Made by a program: the position numbers and the translations under genes. A model generated the notes under the pieces. That model made no database searches. It was not told the origin of the DNA and worked only from the letters and a program-made list of their open reading frames with translations. Positions 50,035-60,462 of a stretch of 64,000 bases of DNA are shown here, piece after piece; the first letter of the stretch is position 1, and every line of letters starts with the position of its first letter. Origin of the DNA: Siphonodentalium dalli (taxonomy: Eukaryota > Mollusca > Scaphopoda > Gadilida > Siphonodentaliidae); contig CP136066.1 of assembly GCA_032622095.1 (NCBI GenBank), positions 230,026,961 to 230,090,960 of the forward strand. Direction: 5' to 3'.

Positions 50035-51584
50035 CGTCTATGTAATGGGGTAGGATACGCACGACAAAAGATAGGTTCTGCATCTGGTTTGGTATCCACA
50101 CGCATGACTATTTTATCGCAAAATCCTACCTTATTTGGATCGTTTGTAAACACATCTTGATATTGGGAGACCAGTTCAAGTAGTTCAATTTTGTGGTGGT
50201 CGGGGGCACATATATCGTCCCATTTGAATGGTTTCTGGCCAGCCTTAGATATTTTTGTTTGATTTTCTATACTAAATACTTCTTGAGAATCATTCATTTT
50301 ATTTGTGGTGGGTACTTTAGCCTTTGTTTGACAGATCTGGTCTGAACTTAGGCCATGTGTTTTCGCAACTATATTACCTTTAAATATAGACATATACGAG
50401 TCTGAATTATTCATGATCATGACCGGTATATCTCGTTTTGATGCAGAAACTATCCCGTCCATAATGGACACATTAGGTTCATCCTTAAATACGCCGATAT
50501 CGGCGTGACTTACTCCAAGATATGGTGTCTCATACATGTCTGGTGTACCAATTATTTTTGTGTTCACCAATGCACATGAATGGGGTGGTAATTTGATATC
50601 TTGCCGCGAACGTAGCAATGATGCTATATGTAAATCCTGTAACATGGGAAATGTTTTGTTGCCTACTCTAAATGCGTTCAAATCGAAATAGAGTCTTACA
50701 TGTTTGTCTGTTAAAAAATCGCGACCAAATATCGCTGATCTTGCTAGGTTGGGTAATATAAAGAATTTATGTACTAATGACATTGATCCAATTTTGAAGA
50801 GCAAATGTATACTGCCGTATACTTGCATATTTTGGCCTGTTGCTGAGGTCAGAATTATTTTTTCTTTTATTAACGGGGGCTTATTTGGAAGGGATCGATA
50901 TACGTCATATTTTAAGCAACTTGTACTTGCCCCAGAGTCAAGTAATGCCCTAATGCGTTGGTTACCAATTTTAATAATTGTTGAACAAGGCGTTTGCTGT
51001 TGCAGTCCTTGTGCAATCTCTGCATGGTATTTGAGTTTAGGTAATGTATGCAATTGCATCTGTTCAGACTGGTTATTTATACTTTGACAGTTTTTACTCG
51101 GCTCGTTATTATTATTATTTTGGTAAACCGTTGCAATTCGATTAGCTTGTCGTTGGTTTCGAGTTTTAGTGTTTACTTCACTATGAATGTCCTTTTGTTT
51201 GGGAACGATCTTATGTAATCGTTTATTCATATCTGTTCTAACGTGACCAGCGGAATTTCTATTTATACTTGGAGAATGCACGTGTTTGTTCGTGTTCGTA
51301 TCAGCATGATAATATGTTTTAGGTTTCAATTTATTGGCCTGGTCTGAACGATGTCTCTGTTCTTTTATAGTAACAGGTGCTGCTCTGGTGTTTAGGGTAC
51401 CAGTCGCTGGTTTAGTTGCATAACTACTTAGCTTCTGGTAATTAGGTGGACATTTATTTATGGTCATATGTTTTGACGGTGTTTTGAATACGGTTTTAGT
51501 TTGATATCTCGCGCTCTGATGTGATGTATTATGATGATGATGATTATGATTTTTAGAATGTCCTTGCGGCTTCTTCAAAGACAT
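50001..51584 (-). CDS. Protease-containing ORF of the gypsy element
   Basis: 527 codons, starting at an ATG two bases after the gag stop and in the -1 frame relative to gag. Residues 1-200 are basic, His/Asn/Lys-rich and probably disordered. The aspartic protease follows, with its catalytic triad DSGAS at 216-220 and a hydrophobic region with IFGRDFL as the downstream flap/helix part. The C-terminal ~100 residues lead to the start of RT, where the frame ends at 50001 while RT continues in the -1 frame. It cleaves the polyprotein. How it is translated (shift, reinitiation) is unknown. Confidence 0.88.
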   Translation of the reverse strand: MSLKKPQGHSKNHNHHHHNTSHQSARYQTKTVFKTPSKHMTINKCPPNYQKLSSYATKPATGTLNTRAAPVTIKEQRHRSDQANKLKPKTYYHADTNTNKHVHSPSINRNSAGHVRTDMNKRLHKIVPKQKDIHSEVNTKTRNQRQANRIATVYQNNNNNEPSKNCQSINNQSEQMQLHTLPKLKYHAEIAQGLQQQTPCSTIIKIGNQRIRALLDSGASTSCLKYDVYRSLPNKPPLIKEKIILTSATGQNMQVYGSIHLLFKIGSMSLVHKFFILPNLARSAIFGRDFLTDKHVRLYFDLNAFRVGNKTFPMLQDLHIASLLRSRQDIKLPPHSCALVNTKIIGTPDMYETPYLGVSHADIGVFKDEPNVSIMDGIVSASKRDIPVMIMNNSDSYMSIFKGNIVAKTHGLSSDQICQTKAKVPTTNKMNDSQEVFSIENQTKISKAGQKPFKWDDICAPDHHKIELLELVSQYQDVFTNDPNKVGFCDKIVMRVDTKPDAEPIFCRAYPTPLHRREHMKKHFKNY

Positions 51585-51586
51585 TC

Positions 51587-52792
51587 TTACATGTTTAAAT
51601 AATGTTTGTTATTGGCTATGCGTCTTCGGCAATTTCGTATATCGTGGTTGTTCATCTTACATAGTGTGCAAAACTGGCGTTTCATTTTATTTGAGAAGTT
51701 TGGCCGGTTTGAGTTGTAGTCTATATTGTTTACTCGATCCTGGCGGGTGTAATTGCTTTGTTTATTAAAGTTAGTATTCTGAAAAATGGATGGCATTCTG
51801 AATGGGGGGTTTTGCTGATGATTTGCGCGGTGCATTGGTTTGTTAGTTGCATAGCTATTAGATATATTATTGCGCGGTCTCCATAGTATGGGACGTCGCC
51901 TAAAATGGTCAACCTCCATGGGTTGTGGGAAAGAGTCGTGTATTTGGTGTTGTTCATTTGACCTCGATGTTCTATCACCATAGCGAAGTTTGAACCTCTG
52001 TTTAATGTTCATTTGTTTCATTGCGATCTCTGTGGCACGGTCGAGCGACGTTGGGTCATCTTTAATTAAGGTATATTTGATATGGTCATCGCGTATTCCA
52101 TCCGCAAAAAATGTTACCAATTGTGTTTGTACCGCCTGTGTATTTATTTCATTAATAAAGGCAGTGTTTGCGAGTAATCGAATTCTCTCTGCAAACATAG
52201 GTAGTGTTTCCTGGTGTGTTTGTTTTAATGTTCGCAACATGGCCAGAGCCTGTGGTGCGTCACTTATCGCGCTGAAACGGGATCGCAACTGCGCTTTCAA
52301 ATCAGGCCATGTGACCGTTAGTGTGTCGTTAACCGTATTGTCATTGATGTATCGTTGCACGAATTCGGAAACAGATGAACGACTTGTCTGGGCCGCTATT
52401 TTAATTATTGTTTCGTCCTCTGCCCCAAGTGTCGAGGAATATTTCTCAATTTCGTGCATCCAATTTGAAAATTCTGATGGTTTGCCATCAAATGATGTAA
52501 CCATTGCGTTCATGCCTATAATGGCAGATACTGTGGCCTGTGAATGGGTAGCGGCAGAAGTTTCACGCATTGTCATATTAAATTTACCTATTTCTCGCGT
52601 TAATTGAGATATGAGGGTATTCTGTGTGTCTTGTGCGCTCGGAATTTGAAAGGGTGGATTTGGTATATTTATGTCTTGCATGTTTGAATTACTGGCCGCG
52701 TGTAGGTGGCATTCTCGTTCCATATTGAAAGTTCGATTAAATAAACTATCTTGATTAGAATATTCTACTGATTCGGGTGGCGGTGGTTCCAT
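51587..52792 (-). CDS. gag: gag: capsid/nucleocapsid
   Basis: 401 codons from an ATG at 52792. Residues ~95-260 match the retrotransposon gag capsid layout (FDGKPSEFSNWMHEIEKY, then WPDLKAQLRSRFS and LRTLKQTHQETLPMFAERI). A basic Asn/Arg-rich stretch follows. A single CCHC zinc knuckle, CTLCKMNNHDIRNC, lies at 375-388 near the C terminus. It forms the particle and binds the element RNA. It ends 2 bp before the next ORF's ATG. Confidence 0.92.
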   Translation of the reverse strand: MEPPPPESVEYSNQDSLFNRTFNMERECHLHAASNSNMQDINIPNPPFQIPSAQDTQNTLISQLTREIGKFNMTMRETSAATHSQATVSAIIGMNAMVTSFDGKPSEFSNWMHEIEKYSSTLGAEDETIIKIAAQTSRSSVSEFVQRYINDNTVNDTLTVTWPDLKAQLRSRFSAISDAPQALAMLRTLKQTHQETLPMFAERIRLLANTAFINEINTQAVQTQLVTFFADGIRDDHIKYTLIKDDPTSLDRATEIAMKQMNIKQRFKLRYGDRTSRSNEQHQIHDSFPQPMEVDHFRRRPILWRPRNNISNSYATNKPMHRANHQQNPPFRMPSIFQNTNFNKQSNYTRQDRVNNIDYNSNRPNFSNKMKRQFCTLCKMNNHDIRNCRRRIANNKHYLNM

Positions 52793-53312
52793 GAAAGTTA
52801 ATTAAATGTGTTTGATTTTAAAATTGTTTGGGGGCAAGGGCCATACCACGCGAACAAAATTTAGGGTGGAATTGGGTGTTAATAATCAAGCCTCTAACAA
52901 GGTGTGAAAACGCACATCTGGCAAAAATGAAAAAGTTTGACTCACCAAATCCTATGAATAAACTATCACAACTGTCGAGTTCAAATTGTCTATTTGTTCT
53001 TGTCTTTGATTCTTTCGTCTTTTCTTCTCTTTTTCGTCTATGTTATCTTCTTCTGGCTGTGATCTTCGTAAGCAATTTATAAAGTTGTCTTTATTTTTGC
53101 TGCTATCTTCTGTATTTTCTTTGTTTTGGCAGCAATGTTCTGTAGCAATTTTATAAAGTTTTTTTCTCTTTGGTTTGGCTGCTATCTTCTGTATTTTTCT
53201 TTGTTTTGGCAGCAATCTTCTGTATTTTTCTTTGGTTTTGATCGTTTAGTGGCCGAGACTTCAAGTTGTGTAGTAGTGAGACGCAGAACTGCTAACGGCA
53301 TCATTTCATCTA
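52793..53312 (-). other. Gypsy 5' leader with internal duplication
   Basis: About 520 bp between the 5' LTR and gag. It holds two copies of a ~75-bp block (GGCTGCTATCTTCTGTATTT on the plus strand at about 53096 and 53178). The sequence abutting the LTR on the minus strand starts TAGATGAAATGATG and lacks the TGG expected of a tRNA 3'-end primer site, so the primer may pair internally. Confidence 0.7.
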
Positions 53313-53779
53313 TGTGGAAGAATGAAGTCAGTTCTTGTATATCATTTATTCACATCTAATATCAATGTATAGTCCAGCTTGTGATGGTAAATGATACATA
53401 ATGGTGAATCAATCATAGATGTCATAGAACGACCGAAAGCGTCGCTTATTAATTAGCGACCTGATGTTGATGCCTGCCAATTAGTCTGAAGTCCGAAACT
53501 AATTGAAGAGTAGATTAATGTCTGGTTTATATATCGCTAATGACTGGTAGCCGTCATTAGTGCATCTCTTTGTCTGTACTGACCCATGGGTGAACTGGGA
53601 ATTATTACATAAGAACTTCTTTCCTTTGTGGCTAGTATTGCATAACTCATAGGTCGCGGCCTCTCCGAGTATGACCTTGGCAATTTGGTTGGGGTCACTT
53701 ATAGTTCGATTATATTCCAGTCTCCCCCCATCGGTTAAGATAGCTATGTTTAGTATGTATCAGGGATCATTACTCCACA
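53313..53779 (-). repeat. Ty3/gypsy 5' LTR
   Basis: 467 bp, apparently identical to 44213-44679. It would hold the promoter in the minus orientation; no confident TATA box was assigned. Confidence 0.92.
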
Positions 53780-53880
53780 ATTCCCAAAAATTCCCATTCT
53801 ATAAATAAAACTAATAAAACACCCATTGATAATGTCAGCCCGCACGCGAAACGAGAAACTCCCCACCAGTCATACATGCG
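53780..53880 (-). mobile_element. TE-A copy 2, 5' part
   Basis: Matches 2391-2490 in reverse complement (ATTCCCATTCTATAAATAAA, GCGAAACGAGAA, GCGGCGCGCG), continuing TE-A across the gypsy insertion. Confidence 0.7.
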
Positions 53881-54613
53881 GCGCGCGTGACAAGCTATGC
53901 CCCTATCCCGCTTGTCACGTTTTCGCGCTCTTTTTACGACCCATTGCGTTCCTGCTCATACGCTCTCACTGCGTTTCATCCACGTCGTAAACGCTCTTAA
54001 TGCGTTCAAGTCGTTGTCATTGCGTTGTTAGTACGCTTTGCGCTGTCATGGCAACGGTACTACGCCTGGTCAGAACGCCGAACCTCTGCGCATGTTTTGT
54101 GCATGCACAAAACAAGCGCGGCGCTCTGGCGCTCTGTGGCGATCACGGGGACCCTCTCCCGTCCTAGCCAGTGTCCACTGCGTCACCAATACGTTCTTGG
54201 ATACCTTACTGCGCTTTGCTTGGCGCTTTGATTATTTTTCAGCGCAATGCAAGCGCCGGCCTGATCGCAGCGGAGTGTGACAGTAGTTTAATCGGACAGC
54301 TAATCTATTGCGGAGTGTTAGGTATTTTCCCCACAACTTAAAAACTGACTATGACTGGAGAACGCAGGAGGCGCTATTTATACTCTCCGCGCCCGCGCAG
54401 AGAACGTTTTGCGAACGTACTAGCATCACAATGACAGCGACTTGAACGCACTAAGAGCGCGAGACTTGACAAAGTAGGAACGCAATAGGAGCATACTTTG
54501 TTTTAAAAGTTTGACTATTTTCGACAGTTTTCGGCGCTCCTCCTGCGTGTTACTCATATGTTGGTACCTTTGCAGCTCAGTGAGAGCGCCGGCCTGAGTG
54601 TGACAGGGGTTTA
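53881..54613. repeat. Repeat C, right block
   Basis: The inverted partner of 43134-43760. GCGCCGGCCTGAGTGTGACA then GGGG closes it at 54613, and another terminus-like copy (GCAGCGGAGTGTGACAG) lies at about 54275-54291. TE-A plus gypsy lie between the two blocks, so both may belong to one older element. Confidence 0.65.
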
Positions 54614-55595
54614 ACATCGTCATAAAACACTTTTTAAATAAACAAAATTAACGTATATTGCACTGTAAGAGTGTTGATAGCATGGAATTTATTTTTGTAT
54701 TTCTATTTTAGCAGTTAGTCATATTTTATAACGTTTATTTCTTTGGTATTTCAATTATAATCGTAATTATTTTCTTCGAATCACCGAAGAATTTGACAGT
54801 TCAAAGGTCCGCCCACTCGGATTTTACAACTCCACTACGAGTGCGCTCTGATTGGTTGAATGCGTTTGCATTGGTCCAATACGCTTTCGCGAGGGGGAAC
54901 CAGCTTAAGAATTGCGCGAAAATGCACGTGTTAAATAGTTCGTTGTCAGTTTTGTATTCTTCTAGAAGAAGACAGATTTTTTTATTGAACGTTTCAAATA
55001 TCAATATTTTTAGGCGTATTTCGGGCAAATAAAGCTACGGCGTGAAATAAAAACAGAAGTCGCACGACTAAAATCGTACGTGTGCGCTCACAGATCTTAC
55101 GTCGCAAGGGTCTGCGACAAATATCGTGCAACAAAATCGCATTGTGTGCGGCGCGCTTTAGGTCGGTACCTCGATAACACAGGAGAAAATGTATCGTCAA
55201 TTTCAAAGTTAATATTTATAGATAAAAAACCTTTTGTACAAACAAATTTTCATGTATCGATAAATCTAATGTTAATCTCCCCAAATCAATCGCATATTTG
55301 AATCCAAGTAGCATACTCTGTTCATGGGGATTTACATATTTATATTCTATATTTAGTCTCAATGATGGTTACAACACACGCTATACTCACGCGTAAGAAC
55401 TGCTTTTATCACCTTAACACCCCTTAACAGACCATTCCGATGTACACTTTTTAACTGACAGGAATAGTCCATTTAGTCTAGAAAGGGTTAGGGAGGCGAT
55501 CCATTCGTGAATCGGGTAAATGACCAAAACAACCTAAAAAAACATACATATAAATATTATTCAGCCGCGTTTTCCGTAATCTTGCAGACATTATA
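54614..55595. other. No gene; possible copy of CUB exon start
   Basis: At about 55346-55385 TCTATATTTAGTCTCAATGA with TGGT after it repeats the acceptor and first bases of the CUB exon at 57717-57740 (one or two changes), then diverges. Nothing else is supported. Confidence 0.45.
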
Positions 55596-55747
55596 CAGTT
55601 ATCGCCCGCGATTGAGCGAGACACGGGGATTTGTCGCCCGCTCGATACCTGAAATGTCACCGAGGGCCGCCAGGCCCGAGAGTGACATTCCAGGTATCGA
55701 GCGGGCGACAAATCCCCGTGTCTCACGAAAACAAGGGTGATAACTGT
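55596..55747. mobile_element. GC-rich hairpin (MITE-like)
   Basis: Arms 55618-55660 and 55682-55724 are almost perfect complements (GAGACACGGGGATTTGTCGC, CCGCTCGATACCTG). ACAGTTATC and GATAACTGT extend the pairing outward. The loop CGAGGGCCGCCAGGCCCGAG is itself partly palindromic. Confidence 0.85.
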
Positions 55748-57365
55748 TTTGTTATCTGACAAAGGAGTACACGCGAACCTCCTTAATAGCAGGCTAAATG
55801 CGCGCAAATATTCTGTAATCCAGTAAGGGTGAAGGGAACTGCACAATGCGTTCCGACCATCCTACCCGGCCTGCGGCCGGAAACTACACAACAACATTAA
55901 TCCAGTTCGAAAAGTTAATTTTATGTTGGAATCATCGCTATTTAGAAAATAAAACATTCATAATCTGGATCAATTAACAGACCCGTCATTTGCGCAGATA
56001 TTCTCCGGTCAGTTTGCTGGTTGCATTGTGGAAATCGGTTTAAGGAAAGAGGAGTAAAGCAATTTCGAAGTTGAGTAGCCATGCAACGAAATGTTCGGTT
56101 TCGTTTCAAATGAGCGTGAAGACGCCGACAGACGTGTTAATTTCCAGCATGCTAAAATGTGAAACTAACACGTTGTAGTAGTGCAAAAAGAAATTGACAT
56201 CTGTCACAGATCGTTACGCGACATATGGGTATTCTCTGAAGTCTGAGGAATGTATATAAGAAAAGAAATAATCAATTGATAAACAGCAAAGAGTGGCTAT
56301 TTGATCTAGTACATAAACGTAGTTGTAACGTATGTATATCGTATGTGCAATTGCCTGCAGCATACGAACTGCATAATAAGGTTTATCTATTTGTCCCACG
56401 GTCTTTATTATTGATATAAAAAGGTCCAATATGTATATTACACCTTATAACGTATATGTGTCTGTGATAACACCATTTATACATATCGTGCTTTAATTGC
56501 AAATAAAAAAACACACAATTATGCAAATTAGCAAACACCACAGTTCGCGGTTGTTATGAAATAGTGGGGTTTATAAAAACAGTGTTTTTCGAAATTATCA
56601 GAGAGCTGTCAGAGAATCTCTGCGCGGTCAGTGTTTTTCGAAATTATCAGAGAGCTGTCAGAGAATCTCTGCGCGGTGAGTTCTTCGTAGTTCTATGTTT
56701 ACTGGTAACAGCTGAGCGGTCAATAACTGAGACAATGTTACCCTCGAGGGTAATATGGTGATTTACGGCCCGCCATGTGACGCACTCTCAGCCAATCAGA
56801 AGAGAGGAAAATGGGATTAAATGGGATGAAGGATAACAAAAATAATTAATACTGGTTCATCTATTCAGACATTATGAAGTTTTATGGTGATGTTTTTCCA
56901 ACAACAAAAAACCAATAGTTCTGCAAATGGCTGCCAAAAATAAATTTATGCAATGAAAAATGTTTTATTTATTTTCTCACAGACAGTCATGATTTCAGAT
57001 GGTAGACTGAGCGCATACCCTAGTTGGGTTCATAGTCTAGATAGTGCAGTGTGTTGTTTTTAAATATTTTCTGTCAAACTGTATATCCACCTGCATGAAA
57101 TATTGGTTGTTTTTTTCAACCACGTTTTTCATAATTCGAAAATATCTCTATTATTGTGAAGGCAAAGAGTTGTTGTTATAGTACTATAGGATACATTGGT
57201 TATAAGGAATAATGATCTTTTGTCTTGACTGTTTATTTAACTCAACGCCGCAATTAAGTGGCGAATACAGAGTACTAATTAACATAATTATATACATATA
57301 TTTACAAAGGGGGGGGGGGCACTGTTGTCTCGCTTGCCATTTTCATTTGGCAGAATTGTATAGTT
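55748..57365. other. No gene seen; 49-bp direct duplication
   Basis: CAGTGTTTTTCGAAATTATC and the following 29 bp occur twice head-to-tail (56580-56628 and 56629-56677). A G-run lies at about 57309-57319. No supported coding. Confidence 0.6.
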
Positions 57366-57559
57366 GTACTATCATCATCATCACTATCATCATCATCATC
57401 ATCGTCGTCATCGTCGTCGTCGTCATCATCATCGTCGTCGTCGTTGTCGTCGTCACCACTGTTATCATCATCATTATCACCAACATAATCGAATCATCAT
57501 CATCATCTTCACCGTCATCGTCGTCGTCATCATCATCATCATCATCATCATCGTCGTCG

Positions 57560-57600
<41 letters not shown>

Positions 57601-57695
57601 GCAATCATCATCGTCGTCGTCAGCATCGTCATCACAATCATCATCGTCGTCATCATCATCATCATCGTCGTCGTCATCGTGATCATCATCATCAT
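57366..57695 (+). repeat. (ATC/GTC)n trinucleotide tract
   Basis: About 330 bp of TCATCATCATCGTCGTC-type repeats just upstream of the CUB exon. It produces long Ser, Asp, His and Ile/Val frames on both strands that are not genes. Confidence 0.95.
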
Positions 57696-57728
57696 CAAAT
57701 TGATGTTTGATACGCATTCTATATTTAG

Positions 57729-57931
57729 TCTCGATGATGGTGCCAGCACACGGATATACCCACACGTACAAATTGCATGCGGAAGTTGGCCATATAACAT
57801 CACCGAACTACCCCAATGCTTACCCTAATGATCAGGATATCGCCTACACAATCGCACCGACTGGTAGATCGCCGGGGTATGTGCTGACTGTGGATCACAT
57901 CGACATGGAGAAGGGATACGATTATATTCAG
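57729..57931 (+). CDS. CUB domain, first-half exon
   Basis: An acceptor (TTCTATATTTAG) precedes an exon encoding GHITSPNYPNAYPND, an alanine/threonine-rich strand, then YVLTVDHIDMEKGYDYIQ. This is the N-terminal half of a CUB domain (extracellular, ~110 residues, beta-sandwich), including the SPNYP turn and the acidic ME/YDY edge. The donor CAG then GTAGGAG leaves phase 0, matching the exon at 60688. Typical CUB cysteines are absent from this half. CUB proteins are secreted or membrane-bound binding modules; the host gene's other exons were not found here. Confidence 0.75.
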
Positions 57932-59630
57932 GTAGGAGAGTTAGGGTTATGGTTAGGGTTAGGATTAGGGTTAGGGTTAGGGTTAGGGTTAGGATCAGGA
58001 TATCGCCTACACCATCGCACCGACGGGTGGATCGCCGGGGTATGTGTTGACTGTCGATCACGTCGACATGGAGAAGTGATACGATTATATTCAGGTAGGA
58101 GAGCTAGGGTTACGGTTAGGGTTAGGATTAAGGTTAGGGTTAGGGTTAGGATCAGGATATCGCCTACATCATCGCACCGACGGGTGGATCACCAAGGTAT
58201 GTGCTGACTGTCGATCACATCGACATGGAGAAGGGATACGATTATATTCAGGTAGGAGAGTTAGGGTTAGGGTTAGGGTTAGTGTTAGGGTTAGGGTTAG
58301 GGTCAGGATATTGCCTACACCATCGCACCGACGGGTGGATCACCGGGGTACAGAGGCGGACTGGGCCAAAAAACCACATAACATCACCGAACTACCCCAA
58401 TGCTTACCCTAATGATCAGGATATCGCCCACACCATCGCACCAAAGGGTGGATCACCGGGGTATGTGCTGACTGTCGATCACATCGACATGGAGAATGGA
58501 TACGATTATATTGAGATAGGAGAGATAGGGTTAGGGTTAGGTTAGGGTTAGGGTTAGGATTAGGATATCGCTTACACGGGTGGATCACCGGGGTACGTGC
58601 TGGCTGTCGATCACATTAACATGGAGAAGGGATACGATCATATTCAGGTAGGAGAGATAGGGTTAGGGTTATGATTAGGTTTAGGGTCAGGATATCGCCT
58701 ACACCATTGCACCGACGGGTGGATCGCCGGGGTATGTGCTGGCTGTCGGTCACATCATATTGAGGTAGGGTTAGGGGTTAGGGTTAGGGTTAGGGTTAGG
58801 GTTAGGGTTAGGGTTAGGTTAGGGTTAGGGTTAGAGTTAGGGTTAGTGTTAGTGTTATGGTTAGGGTTATGATTAGGGTGTCGTATTAGGGTTAGAGTTA
58901 GAGTTAGGGTTAGGGTTAGGGTTATGGTTAGGGTTAGGGTTAGGGTTAGGATATCGCCTACACCATCGCCGGGGTATGTGTTGGCTGTCGATTACATCGA
59001 CATGGAGAAGGGATACGATTATATGGAGGTAGGAAAGATAGGGTTATGGGTATGGTTATGGTTGGGGTTATGGTTAGAGTTAGGGTTAGGGTTAGGTTCG
59101 GGTTAGTGTTATGGTTATGTTAGGGTTAGAGTTAGGGTTATGGTTATGGTTAGGGTTAGGATATGGCCTACTCCATCGCACCGACGGTTGGATCATCGGC
59201 GTATGTGCTGACAGTCGATCACGTCGACATGGAGAAGGGATACGATTATATTGAGGTAGGAGATATAGGGTGAGGGTTATGGTTAGGGTTAGGGTTAGGG
59301 TTATGTTAGGGTTAGGTTAGGGTGAGGGTGAGGGTTAGTGTTAGGGTTAGGGTTACGGTTAGGGTTGGATTTGGATATCGCCTACACCATCGCACCGACG
59401 GGTTGATCACCGGGGTATGTACTGACTGTCGATCACGCCGACATGGAGAAGGGATACGATTATATTCTGATAGGAGAGATAGGCTTAGAGTTAGGGTTAG
59501 TGTTTGGGTCAGGGTTATGGTTATGGTTATGGTTAGGGTTAGGGTTAGGGTTAAGGTTAGGGTTAGGGTTAGGGTTAGGGTTAGGGTTAGGGTTAGGGTT
59601 AGGGTTAAGGTTAGGGTTAGGGTTATGTTG
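57932..59630 (+). repeat. TTAGGG tracts alternating with CUB half-exon copies
   Basis: The intron contains (TTAGGG)n tracts broken by about nine partial copies of the exon: 57993-58094, 58150-58251, 58302-58350, 58373-58515, 58563-58647, 58688-58764, 58949-59028, 59161-59255 and 59373-59468. Most copies begin at GGATATCGCC and end at the former donor GTAGGAGA. Copy 57993 has a nonsense change (AAGGGA to AAGTGA), copy 58373 has lost its GT donor and keeps 35 bp more of the exon 5' side, and several have deletions. The final pure tract is at about 59530-59627. TTAGGG is the general animal telomere repeat. Confidence 0.9.
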
Positions 59631-60462
59631 ACTAAATTGACTTCTTCTGGAGATGTATTATATGTCGTCTTATAATTTGTTCACGAATCCACCCTAATAT
59701 ATAGAGCATTCTAATATATGCTCGTATTATTGAGGGCGAGAATCCATTGGGTATATATAAGGGTTAAGATCTACGGCCCTCGACGGTGTTGTTTCTCCTG
59801 CATATCCAAGACCAACTCGGTATCTATCTATAACAGTCACCCTCCCACCCAGCCCCACCATATTATTCGCAACTTTGTGTCAATTACATATCAATACAAC
59901 AAGCCCATTGTGTCTATTCATCAGGATAGACACCTGCTACAAACAATATATGACGTCATGGAAATGTTCTAAGCAGCGAGAAAGCACACTATCAGGCCAA
60001 GCAAATTAAATATTTGTTGTAGCTGGAAGGTGTCCATGCTGTTAACACATATGCACTGGTGTCAATTAGACTTCCACACATGTGTTATATGAGATCTAAC
60101 ATCATGTGAGTCAGAAATATTTTGTTCATTGGTTTATACATGCACAGCCAAGTAGGACATATCGCAGGATTGAACATATTTCATGGGGCGGGGGCGATTG
60201 ACACATTTTTAATGACGATTTCAATCCAAATTCTAAGGATCACTATTTAAAGTGGCAACTGAATTTGTGTAGAAATCTTTATTTGTCTGACAGACTCGGA
60301 CCTTGTTTAATGGTCATGTTCACATTTTTTGTAAAAGTTTTATTGACTTTTAGTTATATATATCATACATTGTAATATCATTGACACATTTCTAAGTAAA
60401 ATTATAGGGGAAACTTTAAATTTCGTCTTGTTATTCTTTAAATACTGAGGTTTAAGACATAT
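59631..60462. other. No gene seen; intron of the CUB gene
   Basis: Part of the intron between the two CUB exons. No coding or repeats recognised. Confidence 0.55.

Larger units (their letters stand above)
44213..53779 (-). mobile_element. Ty3/gypsy LTR retrotransposon, 9,567 bp
   Basis: Two 467-bp LTRs, identical by eye with a constant 9,100-bp offset, flank gag, protease and RT-RNase H-integrase frames on the minus strand. The order PR-RT-RH-IN is the Metaviridae order. The element sits inside TE-A copy 2; the uninterrupted copy at 2470-2490 shows the empty site. A clean 4-5 bp target duplication is not obvious: flanks are ATATT on the left and ATTCC on the right, sharing ATT. LTR identity suggests recent insertion. 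The frame change between protease and RT is the one visible coding irregularity. Confidence 0.93.

Noticed and set aside
51990-52607. 205-codon plus-strand frame opposite gag
   Set aside because: Antisense shadow of an unambiguous gag gene.
57343-57828. Long Ser-, Asp-, His- and Val/Ile-rich open frames on both strands
   Set aside because: All come from the (ATC/GTC)n trinucleotide tract; low-complexity frames on every strand are expected.
57932-59630. True chromosome end (telomere)
   Set aside because: TTAGGG tracts are short, interrupted by exon copies, and followed by over 4 kb of other sequence, so the array is interstitial.
58924-59675. Frames of Gly-Leu or Arg-Val repeats
   Set aside because: Translation of TTAGGG tracts; not proteins.
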